Shown: positions 16,167 through 25,331, numbered from the stretch's first letter. The stretch is 64,000 nt of DNA from Fibrobacter succinogenes (GCA_902779055.1 CACZAD010000029.1:62001-126000); one strand, 5' to 3'. The notes: generated from the sequence alone by a model not told the origin. Numbers and translations are program-made.

Positions 16167-16949
16167 TCAATCAATAAATTCAAAGTGGTAAAGACCTTCA
16201 GTATTCGTTTCTTTGGGGCACTGCCTGTTAAAGAAATGTCTGAGGATCGGATCGTCTGATTCCATGCCTTCTTTCAAGGTGGCGTCCTTCAAGACATAGC
16301 CGTCCTTGAGGTACACGAATCGGTCGCAGACGATTTTAATGCTTTCAAGTTCATGGCTCACGATGACCATCGAAACGCCGAGCGTGTCGCGCAGTTCGAG
16401 GAGCAGTTCGTCGAGTGAACGTGCCGTCACCGGGTCAAGACCTGTCGAAGGTTCGTCGCAGAACAAGAGTTCCGGCTTGAGCGCAATGGCGCGGGCAAGC
16501 GCCGCACGCTTTTTCATACCGCCAGAAATTTCGCCAGGGTACTTGTGGAAGGCGTGGAGCAAGTGCACCTTTTCGAGCCTGTCGGCAACGATGGCTTCCA
16601 TCTGGCTCTTGGGCATGTAGGGCATGCTCCTCTTGAGGGGGAGCATTGCATTTTCGGCGACGGTCAAGTCCGCAATAAGGGCGCCGCTCTGGAATAGCAC
16701 GCCTGTACGCATACGCGTTTCGCTGTCGAGGCCTTCCTTGGGGCCGAACGACTTTCCGAAGTAAGTGATCGTTCCTTCATCGGACTTGATGAACTTGAGC
16801 ACGTTGTTTAAGAGAGTCGATTTACCGCAACCGGAGCTACCGAGCACCATGCGGATTTCGCCCTTCTTGACGCCAAACGAAATATCCTTCAAGATGGATT
16901 CGTTGCCGTAGCTCGCTTTCAAATGGTCAACTTTTAGAATTTCGTCCAT
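16167..16949 (-). CDS. mlaF: ABC transporter ATPase of the Mla phospholipid system
   Basis: 260 residues. ATPase energising lipid movement by the MlaE permease. Seen: Walker A GSSGCGKST, signature SGGMKKRAALA (the KKR after SGGM is typical of MlaF), Walker B LLFCDEPSTGLDP, switch His in VIVSHELESI. The start at 16949 is chosen because AGAGGTC precedes it by a few bases; a longer frame to 17006 would run into mlaE. Gap to mlaE is 8 nt. Confidence 0.9.
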   Translation of the reverse strand: MDEILKVDHLKASYGNESILKDISFGVKKGEIRMVLGSSGCGKSTLLNNVLKFIKSDEGTITYFGKSFGPKEGLDSETRMRTGVLFQSGALIADLTVAENAMLPLKRSMPYMPKSQMEAIVADRLEKVHLLHAFHKYPGEISGGMKKRAALARAIALKPELLFCDEPSTGLDPVTARSLDELLLELRDTLGVSMVIVSHELESIKIVCDRFVYLKDGYVLKDATLKEGMESDDPILRHFFNRQCPKETNTEGLYHFEFID

Positions 16950-16957
16950 ATTGACCT

Positions 16958-18022
16958 CTAGTAGAAAATGAAGGCGAAAAGGGTATCGGCAATCACGATG
17001 GTACAAATCGCAGCCACAACGCTTGAGGTGGTCGCCTTACCGACCGCTTCAGCACCGCCGTGGGCGTTAAGTCCCTTGTTGCAGGCGATGAGCGTTACAA
17101 TCCAGCCAAACACGAGAGCCTTGATGGTGCTCTTGAGGAACGTCATTGGGTCGATGCCGTCGCGGAGGCCCATCATGTAGTTCGAAAAAGAAATGTCGCA
17201 GAAGAAGTAGGCGATGATGAACCCAGCCATGCTTCCGACAATGGAGGCGCAGAACGAAAGAATCGGCGTCGTGATGCTTAAAGCGATAAAGCGCGGAACC
17301 ACGAGGTACTGCACCGGCGGAATCGCCATGGACTTGATGGCCTTGACTTCTTCGCAAACGCTCATGTTCGCAATTTCTGCGGCCATAGCACTACCGGAAC
17401 GGCCGGCGAGAATGATGGTCGTGAGGAGCGGGCCGATTTCTGCAAAAATAAGGAACCCAAGCCCCGAAGCGAGGTAAGAACCGCCACCCACGGCATTGAG
17501 CATCACCGAACTCTGCAAAGCCATCGTAAGGCAAATCAGGCCCACGAACAAAAAGCAAATTCCCATGGCTTCACTGCCCGACTTGAACATCTGCTTGGTG
17601 ATGCCGCCAAAGTGGATCTTGCCCTTGTCGAACGGACCGATAAGCGTCCAGTAGATGGCCATGAACAGGAGGACGAGAACTTCGAATGTTTCGCGGATGA
17701 CCATGAAACCGGTTTCACCCAACATTTCGAGGATGTTGCTTGTTTCCTGCTTTGGCTTTTCGGGCGGAACCATCTTGCGGAGGTTCTGCAAGTGCTGCTT
17801 GATTTCGGGATTGAAATGCGCAAGTACGAGCCTGTGGCCCGTTTTTTCGGAAAGCTCAGCTAAAAGTGCAAAAAAGGCATCGGCGCTGTAGTCCATCGAG
17901 GTAAGGCTTGATCCGTCCAGATGAAGCTCCCCTTTGGTGAGGGCGTTCCTGCAACTTGAAAGCAGCTTTTGGCTGTTCGCGGCAGTGAGCGCATTCGGTA
18001 AAACTATCGATGTCGTTTCCAT
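16958..18022 (-). CDS. mlaE: MlaE permease with N-terminal STAS domain
   Basis: 354 residues. An N-terminal STAS-like domain (about 1-95) is fused to the six-helix MlaE permease. Permease motifs: GPLLTTIILAGRSGSAMAAE and IKSMAIPPVQYLVVPR, both hallmarks of MlaE. In E. coli the STAS protein is the separate MlaB subunit; here it is fused, which explains the missing mlaB. The start at 18022 is chosen because an upstream extension would be encoded by a dispersed repeat. First gene of the operon mlaE-mlaF-mlaD-lipoprotein. The -10-like TAAATT lies 8 nt before the ATG with no Shine-Dalgarno. Confidence 0.88.
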   Translation of the reverse strand: METTSIVLPNALTAANSQKLLSSCRNALTKGELHLDGSSLTSMDYSADAFFALLAELSEKTGHRLVLAHFNPEIKQHLQNLRKMVPPEKPKQETSNILEMLGETGFMVIRETFEVLVLLFMAIYWTLIGPFDKGKIHFGGITKQMFKSGSEAMGICFLFVGLICLTMALQSSVMLNAVGGGSYLASGLGFLIFAEIGPLLTTIILAGRSGSAMAAEIANMSVCEEVKAIKSMAIPPVQYLVVPRFIALSITTPILSFCASIVGSMAGFIIAYFFCDISFSNYMMGLRDGIDPMTFLKSTIKALVFGWIVTLIACNKGLNAHGGAEAVGKATTSSVVAAICTIVIADTLFAFIFY

Positions 18023-18030
18023 TGGGCGAC

Positions 18031-18036
18031 AATTTA
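18031..18036 (-). promoter_or_regulatory. Putative -10 box of mlaE, leaderless type
   Basis: TAAATT, then GT, 8 nt before the mlaE ATG on the minus strand. A TTG lies about 17 nt further upstream, a plausible -33 element. Confidence 0.45.
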
Positions 18037-18111
18037 GAAAAAATATCAAATAGCAATATGGTAATAATGACAGACTATTAAATATACGTGATGAAATGCA
18101 AAATACGGCAG

Positions 18112-18182
18112 TGTCACCCCGGCTTGTCACCCGGCCGCGATGTCATCCCGGACTCCGTTCCGGGACGGGGTCGCCTTCTTGT
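18112..18182. repeat. Dispersed GTCAT-type hairpin repeat
   Basis: Contains GTCACCCCGG, GTCACCCGG and the unit TGTCATCCCGGACTCCG followed by TTCCGGGA and TCGCCTTCTTGTA. The inner hairpin is TCCCGGA / TCCGGGA-like. It sits between divergent mlaE and rlmD. Confidence 0.75.
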
Positions 18183-18204
18183 AAAAATTCTATTTTATAG
18201 CGGT

Positions 18205-19572
18205 ATGGCAGAATTTCGCAGAAACAACCGCTTTAAGGGCAATGGTAGCTCGTTTAAAGGCCCGCGCTTGAACCACAATAACGACCGTCGTGACGGTCGT
18301 CGCGAACTTGGCCGTCAGCAAGGTGGCGAGTGCTTCACGCTCTGCATCGAAAAGATGGTGCAGGGTGGCGAGGGCATGGCTCGCTTGGATGATGGCCGCG
18401 TGTGCTTTGTGGCGGGAGCGTTGCCGGGCGAACTCTGCAAGGTTCGTTTGACGTTCCAGAAAAAGGACTTTACCAAGGGCCGCGTCGTCGAAGTGATTGA
18501 ACCGAGCCCCGATCGCGTAAAACCGCTTTGCCCGTTGTACGGCAAGTGTGGCGGCTGCAGCTTGCAGCATCTGGCTTCCGAAAAGCAGGCGGAATACCTC
18601 GAAAAAGTCGAACGCGAAAACTTTAGGCGCCTCGCTCATGCAGAACTGCCTGAAGATTTTGTCATCCATACAGGGAACGCCTGGGGCTATCGCAATCGCG
18701 CCCGCGTCGTGTTCCGCGGCAATTCTGGTTATGATGGAGCTGCCGGTCGTGAAGGTTCTGCAAAACGCGCAACTTTTGGATTCCGTGGCGAAGAAAGCAA
18801 TGACATTGTTCCATTTGAAAATTGCCCTGTCCTCACGGATGGCTTGAACGAATTTTTGCGTGGACCCGCCGTGACGCTTCTCGCGAATAATCACCGCGAT
18901 ATCGATGTGAACATTTTCGATAACGGTAAAGGCGAAATCTCGTTCTATTACCCGGGAATGCACAAGTCCGACTTTGACGCACATGCCATAAGCGTCGTTG
19001 AAATCGGCGGTCGCAAAATTGAAGCGGACGCCTCTGTGTTTTTCCAGAGTAATTTGGGGCTTTTGCCGAAGCTTGTCGATGCCGTGCGCAAGGCCGTCGA
19101 CGAAGGTCTCGCCAGCGGCAAGGCGACGAACGATTGGCTGATTGATTTGTTCAGTGGCGTCGGATTCTTTGCTTGCATTTTGCAGGACAAGTTCAAGAAA
19201 ATTACGACTGTTGAACGCGAAGAAGGCTGCCTCAAACACGCGAAAGTTAATTTGTCTGCTTCGGCGGCTTCTTGCTCTCCCGAAATCGATAACGTCTCGG
19301 CCCCCGCTGAAGATTGGCTCCTCGAAAACGTCGTGGACTTGCCTGCAACCCTCATTGTGGACCCTCCGCGTACGGGCCTTCCGAAAGAGGCTCTGACCGC
19401 CATTGTCAAGAGTTCCGTCAACCGCCTGATTTACGTTTCTTGTGATCCGGTGACCCTTGCACGCGATTATGCGAAGTTTGCGGAGGCCGGATTTACCCTT
19501 TCGCACGCCGAAGGCTTTGCTTTTTACCCTCAAACACCCCATCTTGAGATGATGTTTGTACTTGACAGATAG
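18205..19572 (+). CDS. rlmD: 23S rRNA (uracil(1939)-C(5))-methyltransferase, RlmD/TrmA family
   Basis: 455 residues. Methylates a uridine in 23S rRNA using S-adenosylmethionine. A basic N-terminal tail (about 1-50) is followed by a TRAM RNA-binding domain. Then come the 4Fe-4S cysteines in CPLYGKCGGCSLQH, the SAM motif DLFSGVGFFACIL, the DPPRTGLPKEA motif, and the catalytic Cys in YVSCDPVTLARDY. Family member assignment (RlmD against RlmC or other RumA-like enzymes) is by overall layout and is not certain. The start at 18205 is chosen because the frame upstream is a dispersed repeat. The gene is transcribed alone. Confidence 0.85.
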   Translation: MAEFRRNNRFKGNGSSFKGPRLNHNNDRRDGRRELGRQQGGECFTLCIEKMVQGGEGMARLDDGRVCFVAGALPGELCKVRLTFQKKDFTKGRVVEVIEPSPDRVKPLCPLYGKCGGCSLQHLASEKQAEYLEKVERENFRRLAHAELPEDFVIHTGNAWGYRNRARVVFRGNSGYDGAAGREGSAKRATFGFRGEESNDIVPFENCPVLTDGLNEFLRGPAVTLLANNHRDIDVNIFDNGKGEISFYYPGMHKSDFDAHAISVVEIGGRKIEADASVFFQSNLGLLPKLVDAVRKAVDEGLASGKATNDWLIDLFSGVGFFACILQDKFKKITTVEREEGCLKHAKVNLSASAASCSPEIDNVSAPAEDWLLENVVDLPATLIVDPPRTGLPKEALTAIVKSSVNRLIYVSCDPVTLARDYAKFAEAGFTLSHAEGFAFYPQTPHLEMMFVLDR

Positions 19573-19622
19573 TTTTTTGCTAATTTAAAAAGTGCTGTTG
19601 GGATCAAAAAGAGAGGGATACA

Positions 19623-20066
19623 ATGAAAAAGACACAGAAAGCCATGATGCTTGCAACACTCGCTATGGGCGCTATGTTTGCAGGCTGCTCAAAACCTGAA
19701 CCTGTCATTGCTTGCGGCCGTGAATGGAACCCGGCAATGAATATCGTCGCTGATACGGGCAGCGTATTCAGAATGGCTGATGAGCTTATCGTTCAAGTCC
19801 GTTACGGTACCGGATTTGACTTTAATGAATTGAAAATTGCGTTCTACGAAGGGTCGCTCCAGAATAAGGGGGCGCAAATTTGGGAACACAAGGCTCGTGT
19901 GACAAGCAGGCTGGATTCCTACACGCTTGAAGGCCGTTCTCGTCGCGGTGGCTATGCTACGGCTCGCGAAATGACGAAGCTTAAGGCTCCAGGAACCGTC
20001 GTAATCGAAGTCTCGTCCGAAAACGGCTTGATCGCCACCAAACAACTTACGATTGTCAATCAATAA
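19623..20066 (+). CDS. Small lipoprotein, unknown function
   Basis: 147 residues, lipobox MFAGC with Cys near 22. The mature part is predicted mostly beta: a likely single small domain with a Cys at CGREWNP. A good Shine-Dalgarno (GAGGGA) precedes the ATG. It is followed by two more lipoprotein genes after gaps of 12 and 19 nt, ending at a terminator near 21490; the three probably form one operon. No known family recognised. Confidence 0.7.
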   Translation: MKKTQKAMMLATLAMGAMFAGCSKPEPVIACGREWNPAMNIVADTGSVFRMADELIVQVRYGTGFDFNELKIAFYEGSLQNKGAQIWEHKARVTSRLDSYTLEGRSRRGGYATAREMTKLKAPGTVVIEVSSENGLIATKQLTIVNQ

Positions 20067-20078
20067 CTGGTTATCTTG

Positions 20079-21005
20079 ATGAATAAAATAAAATTCTTGA
20101 GTGGAATGTTCCTTGCCGCAATGCTCTCTGCTTGCGGTGAGTCCGAAGTGTCTGTTGACTATAAATTAAGCTCTCCGGTCAAGCTTGAACTGTATGCCGA
20201 AAGCTACTATGCGACAATAGACCTTAAGGGCGAAGAAAAGATGGGAACGATTACGGCGACGTATGCTGACCTGGATTACTCATCCAAGGGCGATACGACG
20301 TTTGTCAAGCGTACCTATACTATCGATAAGTCCCGCGGATACCTCAAGAATTTTATGCCGACGGAACTCGCCTGGCGCATCAAGGAAGTGGACTTAGCCG
20401 CTGTCGATAGAAACGTCACGAGCCTCACGGGTATTGACGATGGCTACGATTCGCTGCTGGTTCACATCCCGATGCCGGACCGTTGGCGCAAGCAGCTCCT
20501 GAACCCGGATTTCAAGCCGCATTTGAAGCGCTTGGAAAAGCACCGTTGGGAAATGTCCCACTTGCTTACGGGCGTTGTTCCTGTAAAAGCGAACGTGACA
20601 GAACTGTTAAAGCAGCAGGGACGCTTGAACTTTGCGCTTATTCAGATTGACTCCGTGGTGACCAAGGGATTTTCCAACCGAGACCATCGCAAGTGCTTGG
20701 ACTATATCGTCTACTTGCACGAAACCGAAAGCTTCCCGTACTTCATCTGGGAACAGCACGTGGGTAGCAAAATCGTTCCCGAAAAGTTCAAGACTTATAC
20801 GGCAGGTCACAAGGGCGAATACCGCACCGAATTCGAAGTCATGATCGAACCCGAAACTGGCGTGCCTTGCCAGGAACGCGAAGTCAAGGTCGGAACGCAT
20901 ACGATGGTCCACCCGGAAACCAAGGACACGGTCACGTTCACGAGCCACGTCACGCACGAAAGACTTTTCAACATAAAGCATCCCGTGGCAGAAACGGCTG
21001 AGTAA
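20079..21005 (+). CDS. Lipoprotein, unknown function
   Basis: 308 residues. Lipobox MLSAC, Cys near 19. The mature protein begins SEVSVDYKLSSPVKLELYAE and alternates beta strands with a central basic helical region (RWRKQLLNPDFKPHLKRLEK). No transmembrane helix beyond the signal and no enzyme motif. The start is ATG 20079; a TTG one codon earlier is possible. It is the middle gene of the three-lipoprotein operon, so all three may act together at the envelope. Confidence 0.7.
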   Translation: MNKIKFLSGMFLAAMLSACGESEVSVDYKLSSPVKLELYAESYYATIDLKGEEKMGTITATYADLDYSSKGDTTFVKRTYTIDKSRGYLKNFMPTELAWRIKEVDLAAVDRNVTSLTGIDDGYDSLLVHIPMPDRWRKQLLNPDFKPHLKRLEKHRWEMSHLLTGVVPVKANVTELLKQQGRLNFALIQIDSVVTKGFSNRDHRKCLDYIVYLHETESFPYFIWEQHVGSKIVPEKFKTYTAGHKGEYRTEFEVMIEPETGVPCQEREVKVGTHTMVHPETKDTVTFTSHVTHERLFNIKHPVAETAE

Positions 21006-21024
21006 TTTTTTGTACTTTAAATTT

Positions 21025-21471
21025 ATGCGTTTTTCGATTCCTCTGTTCCTTCTTCCCGTAGCCGTCAACTTTGTCGGCTGCGCGACTCATATGTCGTCCC
21101 AGCAGACGATGGCCGAAGACCGTAACCTCGTTTACGAAGATACGTACAAGGCCTACCGCGAAGCGGAAGAAAAGTACTTGAACTTGCTGTTCAACATCGA
21201 ACGTATGCCTGAAGAAGAAGAACTTTGGGTGATGAAACGAGAACGTATGTTGGAACTGATGCAGCTCAAGGAACTGATGCTCAATGCGCGTCAGGAATTG
21301 GACGGAGCCATTCAGGAATGGGAACGTCACTTGATGGATATACAGGCTGACGTCAAGGCGAAAAGCGTCAAGAAGCTGAATCCGAATTTCAAGGGTCGAG
21401 ACGCTGAACGCACTAGCCCCGGTCAGCTCCTTCCCGGCGAAGCGAAGAAAACTCCAAGCTTCAACTATTAA
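21025..21471 (+). CDS. Small helical lipoprotein, unknown function
   Basis: 148 residues. Lipobox NFVGC, Cys near 17. The mature part is strongly helical and charged (LVYEDTYKAYREAEEKYLNL, then MLELMQLKELMLNARQELDG), probably a coiled coil. Last gene of the three-lipoprotein operon and followed by a strong hairpin terminator. The start is ATG 21025; TTG 21010 would add five residues before the signal. TACTTT lies 6 nt before the ATG, which could also be an internal leaderless promoter. Confidence 0.7.
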   Translation: MRFSIPLFLLPVAVNFVGCATHMSSQQTMAEDRNLVYEDTYKAYREAEEKYLNLLFNIERMPEEEELWVMKRERMLELMQLKELMLNARQELDGAIQEWERHLMDIQADVKAKSVKKLNPNFKGRDAERTSPGQLLPGEAKKTPSFNY

Positions 21472-21480
21472 ACCTTAAAT

Positions 21481-21507
21481 AAAAAAAGCGGCCATAAGCC
21501 GCCTTTT
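21481..21507 (+). terminator. Bidirectional terminator after the lipoprotein operon
   Basis: Stem GCGGC / GCCGC with loop CATAA, flanked by seven A and by CTTTT. It serves the rightward lipoprotein operon and can act on the leftward gene that ends at 21641. Confidence 0.75.
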
Positions 21508-21510
21508 ATG

Positions 21511-21658
21511 TGTCATGCCTGCCGCTGAGCAGGCATCTCCTTTATTGCCAGGAATTAATGACTGCGTCCCAAGGCGAGCGTTGCGGACAAGCCGAAGGCT
21601 TGTACATAACCGAGCCGCTGACGCAGCTATCAATACATGGCTACTGCCATGTATTGAT
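21511..21658. repeat. Composite repeat with three embedded palindromes
   Basis: ATGCCTGC / GCAGGCAT forms the GTCAT-type hairpin (21513-21534). A variable-core element follows: flank CAAGGCGAGCGTTGCG, stem ACAAGCC (21587-21593), loop GAA, stem GGCTTGT (21597-21603), flank CCGAGCCG. The outer pair CTGCGTC / GACGCAG (21562 and 21620) encloses it. A third hairpin of 13 perfect bp (21629-21641 and 21646-21658, loop TACT) overlaps the stop codon of the leftward gene. Confidence 0.7.
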
Positions 21659-24600
21659 GAAACCCATCCCAATGGAAAACTTGATTCTCGTCGGGCGGAG
21701 GCTCTTGGGCAAGAACGTCAAGTGGATCGGATCCAGCTTCGAACCTCCACGCAAGTCGCTGTCTTCGCCAATGCGGTCCAGCCCGCGGGCAAGTGTAATC
21801 GAAATATCCAACGGAATATTGTCCCAAATCTTGTTGCTCATGCGGAAGCTTAAGCCCACAGAACGGTCCCAGAACCCGTGGTCATTGATCTTGTCTGTAA
21901 ACAGCTTGCCGTTCCAGGCGGCGCCTATTTGCGAGAACAAGTCTACGTATAGGCTTCGAGTCGAGAAAATCCAGAAACTGTGTCTCCAGTCATCGTAGAT
22001 GGGGTAGAGGTAATGGAGTTCTGCCATAGCCGTTTTGGTACCGGCGAGCGTGTAGTCTTCTGAAGAACGTAGGTAGGGGTAACCGTCAAGGAACACCGGT
22101 GTATAGTAGTATGAATCCAGGGTGTCGCTGACATCATCAGTATTCCAGTGGAGAATGCTCGTGAGCTTTCCTCCGGCGGCAAGACGGGCGCCGAGCAAAG
22201 GGGTCTGTACGCTTCCGTAAAGGTTGAGCCCGAACTGGTGGAGCGTGAAGTTCCTGTAATGGGTCTTCATCTGGCCGTTGGCCGTAATGTAGAGCGTTCC
22301 AGGACGGCTGAGGTCGCTGTTGGCATATTGGTAGTAAACGAACAATCCGTTCCCCTGTCCCGAAATTCCAGAGCCGTTTTCGCCTTCGTGGTCGCCGTAA
22401 AGTCCGAGACCGACCGTTGTGCTGAAGCGTTTTTGGTATGTCCATTCGGCTCGGTCCTTGTAGAAGTTTGCGTTTAGCCAATCGTAACTGATGGCCGCCT
22501 GCAAGGTGTCGATGGACTTGAAAATGCTGTATCCTGCAGTTCCTGTGATGGACTGCACTGAAACGGCGTAATGGCTAAAGCCGAGACTGTCTCCGCCCTT
22601 GGCGGCGACATCTTCGTAATGGACGGTGTCCTTGTTCGTATAGTTGGCGTAGCTGTACGAAAGCCCCAGATCCAGAGGCGTGCTGTGGTTGTCCCAAGCG
22701 ATAAAGAATTCCTTTTCCTGTTCGGGGTTGAGTCCGTCACTATTGATGTAGTCAATGCCTTTTCCGAGTTCAAGCAAAAGGCCTATCTGCACGTTGTTCT
22801 TTTTGAGGGCGTCGCTGATGACGACTGCGAGACCGAGCTTGGCCTTCATTTCGCCTTCGCCAAAGACGGTCAGGTCTGGCGCATTTTCGCTGATGCTTAG
22901 GATCGGAACGAACAGCGGTGTGTTCGGAATAGGCTTGTAGTTTCGTTCGGTACCTGCGAATTCGCGGTCGATGAGTTCGAGATTCTTGTGCGGCTTGGGC
23001 GGAATGCTGCCGACAAGCTTGATTTCACGTTGGGTAGAGTCCTGGACTGCGACCTTGATCGTGTCGCGGAATTCAACTTGAATGACGTCCTTGTGCAAGA
23101 CGACTTGCGTGCATTTTGCGGAATCGGCGTTTGTGGCAGCGGCGTTTGTGTCGGTTGCTTTCGCGGTCTTTGTCGAATCGGTGGCTTGAACGGTGTCAGC
23201 ACATGCGACCTGGATAGTATCTGCAACCTGCAAAACGCTATCGCGGACGGTCACTGCAATGCTATCGCGGAAGACGGGCTCCGCTTCTTTCTTATAGGGC
23301 AACTTGTAGAGCGAAAATCCGTCCTTGTCGTACTGCGTAAAGAAAATCGTGTCGCCTGAAAGTGTCGGCGTGAATGCACCGCCAACGACGTTCGTCAATG
23401 CGCGTTCCTTGCCGCTGTTCAGGTCTTTTTCGATGAGGTTGAAGATGTTGTTTCGGTTGCTTGCAAAAATAATCTTGTCGTTATCGATCCACGAAACGTC
23501 TCGTTCGTCGTAACCGGCTGTGCTGACGACCTTGAAGTTCTTGCCGTCTGCATCAATGATGGCTATGCCTCGCTGTACATCGTCAAAGAAGCTGAACGCG
23601 ATTCGCTTTCCGTCCGGGCTGTACTTCGGGCTGTAAATGTTGTAGTAGAGGAACGAGGTGTCAGGCTTGTAAATGTCAATCGGATCATCTGTGGAGACGT
23701 TCTTCAAGTCGCTTGTGAACGGAGCCTTGCTCAAGATAAAACGTGTACTGAACGGTTCTCGCCTTACGAATACGACTTCGTTGCCCTGCTTGTTGAACGA
23801 CGGGTAGACGGCATCGGCAAGGAATGTGAGCGAAGCCTGGTTCTTGTTCGTGTCGCTCAGGGCGATGTCAAAGTGCGCGTGTCCGTCCTTGTCGCGGTTT
23901 TGGTAACTGATGTAGGCGAGAATCGGACCGTAGACGCTGTCGTTATAGACGTCGATGCCCTTGTCGAACCAGGGCTTTTTCGCCTTGAATCCCGACTTGG
24001 CAAAATCACCAATGTTGATGAGGCTGTCTGCACCTTCGACTTCAATATCGCCGACTTCCACTTTAGCGTCGGTCTTGGCGCTGTCCTTGATTGCGTTTTG
24101 GGCCGTACTGTCTTTCGTCTTTAACGTGTCTTCCAGCGGAATCTTGAAAACGCTTCCGTCAAACCAGGGCCCGCCAAAGTTCGAAACACCGTAGAGGTTC
24201 TTTCCGCTTACGACCGGGAAGTCGTTCCAGTAGGCTTCCTTGGTAATCTTGATGCCTTCGACCAAGGTGCCGAGGGAATCCTTTTGGGCCTGGTAATGTT
24301 CAGTGATTTCCTTTTTCCAGGCTTCGTAAAGATCCTCTTCGCTGATGCCGAGAACTTTTTGAATGGCGCCGTTGAGCGTGGCGCGGTAAGGGCGTCCAAG
24401 CTCCTTCCAGATGTTAGGAATGGCTTCGTCACCGTAGTGCTTTGCAATGTAGAGAACGAGCGAAAAACCTTGTGTATAGGGGCCGAGTTCTGCAAAAAGC
24501 GAATTGTCCGAAAAGTCGTGCATATACGGGAGCGTCATGAGGGTATCGTTCAGCACTGCCGTACGGAGGAGCATGTCGCGGTGCGTGTCCCAGCCGTCAA

Positions 24601-25168
24601 ATCCCATACGCGAGGATTCGTACTGTGCCGTTCCTTCTGCAAACCAGAGCGGCTGCAGCGTAAACGGAATCATGGTGAGAAAGTCCGATCGCGTACGTTC
24701 GTTATAGTAGTCCGTGTAGCTGAACTGGAGACCGTAAAGATTGTTGAATGTCTTGCTTCCGCTTTCGATGCTCACGAGGTGGCTGAATTCATGGGTGATG
24801 ACGTCCGAAATCCAGCCGTGGCTGCTGCGGATTTTAAAGTCCCAGTTCGTAAGCCAAAGATTCACGGCGTTTTCGCTCGGGATGGCGCTGCCGTTGCTGT
24901 AAAGGGCGTTGTTCAGGACTGCGCTTACGCGGCCGGGGAGCGCCTTGTGGTAGCGGCTCGTGACGGAATCGTAAACGGCTTCGGCGTAGGCTGAAACCTT
25001 TGCCGCATGCGTCGAGTATTCCACGGGGTAGATGAACTGGAAATGTTCCGTGCCCGCCGTTTTCCACTTGATGTCACTTTGGTTGCCGTAAAAACCGGCT
25101 GCCGATGCCAAACTCGCCAAAATGAGCGAGGTGCAAGCCGCAAAAATGCTCGTAATCTTAAACTTCAT
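21641..25168 (-). CDS. Secreted zinc metalloprotease with beta-propeller and barrel-like C-terminus
   Basis: 1175 residues with a signal peptide ending near residue 23. Residues about 30-290 form a gluzincin-like protease domain: HEFSH (HExxH) near residue 127 and a downstream third-ligand candidate Glu in LWFAEGTAQYES near 178, as in Peptidase_MA families. Residues about 320-640 hold TolB/WD40-like repeats (YSPDGKRIAFSFFDD, ASNRNNIFNLIEKD). A Thr/Asp/Ala-rich linker near 650-720 follows, then a ~400-residue beta-rich C-terminus resembling an outer-membrane barrel. Probably anchored in the outer membrane with the protease exposed. The start has no Shine-Dalgarno; TAAATTTC lies 6 nt upstream. 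A 13-bp hairpin overlaps the stop codon. Confidence 0.8.
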   Translation of the reverse strand: MKFKITSIFAACTSLILASLASAAGFYGNQSDIKWKTAGTEHFQFIYPVEYSTHAAKVSAYAEAVYDSVTSRYHKALPGRVSAVLNNALYSNGSAIPSENAVNLWLTNWDFKIRSSHGWISDVITHEFSHLVSIESGSKTFNNLYGLQFSYTDYYNERTRSDFLTMIPFTLQPLWFAEGTAQYESSRMGFDGWDTHRDMLLRTAVLNDTLMTLPYMHDFSDNSLFAELGPYTQGFSLVLYIAKHYGDEAIPNIWKELGRPYRATLNGAIQKVLGISEEDLYEAWKKEITEHYQAQKDSLGTLVEGIKITKEAYWNDFPVVSGKNLYGVSNFGGPWFDGSVFKIPLEDTLKTKDSTAQNAIKDSAKTDAKVEVGDIEVEGADSLINIGDFAKSGFKAKKPWFDKGIDVYNDSVYGPILAYISYQNRDKDGHAHFDIALSDTNKNQASLTFLADAVYPSFNKQGNEVVFVRREPFSTRFILSKAPFTSDLKNVSTDDPIDIYKPDTSFLYYNIYSPKYSPDGKRIAFSFFDDVQRGIAIIDADGKNFKVVSTAGYDERDVSWIDNDKIIFASNRNNIFNLIEKDLNSGKERALTNVVGGAFTPTLSGDTIFFTQYDKDGFSLYKLPYKKEAEPVFRDSIAVTVRDSVLQVADTIQVACADTVQATDSTKTAKATDTNAAATNADSAKCTQVVLHKDVIQVEFRDTIKVAVQDSTQREIKLVGSIPPKPHKNLELIDREFAGTERNYKPIPNTPLFVPILSISENAPDLTVFGEGEMKAKLGLAVVISDALKKNNVQIGLLLELGKGIDYINSDGLNPEQEKEFFIAWDNHSTPLDLGLSYSYANYTNKDTVHYEDVAAKGGDSLGFSHYAVSVQSITGTAGYSIFKSIDTLQAAISYDWLNANFYKDRAEWTYQKRFSTTVGLGLYGDHEGENGSGISGQGNGLFVYYQYANSDLSRPGTLYITANGQMKTHYRNFTLHQFGLNLYGSVQTPLLGARLAAGGKLTSILHWNTDDVSDTLDSYYYTPVFLDGYPYLRSSEDYTLAGTKTAMAELHYLYPIYDDWRHSFWIFSTRSLYVDLFSQIGAAWNGKLFTDKINDHGFWDRSVGLSFRMSNKIWDNIPLDISITLARGLDRIGEDSDLRGGSKLDPIHLTFLPKSLRPTRIKFSIGMGFINTWQ

Positions 25169-25174
25169 AATCGA

Positions 25175-25180
25175 AATTTA
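25175..25180 (-). promoter_or_regulatory. Putative -10 box of the metalloprotease gene, leaderless type
   Basis: TAAATT (followed by TC) 6 nt before the ATG on the minus strand. TTTG occurs about 20 nt further upstream as a possible -33 element. Confidence 0.45.
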
Positions 25181-25274
25181 GAATTTTGAGGGATGATGGA
25201 CAAACGATTTTTCACCCAATGCTCGTATATGTGTTTTTTATCAAGGCGTTGGTGGTGCCTTGCACGGAATAAGA

Positions 25275-25304
25275 AAAGCCGAACTGCGTTAACAGTTCGG
25301 CTTT
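25275..25304 (-). terminator. Rho-independent terminator of the cellulase gene
   Basis: A 12-bp perfect stem AAAGCCGAACTG / CAGTTCGGCTTT with loop TTAACG, followed by TCTTATT on the minus strand. Confidence 0.85.
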
Positions 25305-25331
25305 GGGTTTAGGAGGAAAAGTTTTGTTGGA

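Noticed and set aside
18088..18204. N-terminal extension of rlmD and similar long frames over repeats
   Set aside because: The peptide (CHPGLSPGRDVIPDSVPGR) is translated from a dispersed hairpin repeat, and the family start is at 18205.
18190..19542. 450-codon minus-strand frame opposite rlmD
   Set aside because: Shadow of rlmD; no motif, and plus-strand RlmD motifs are clear.
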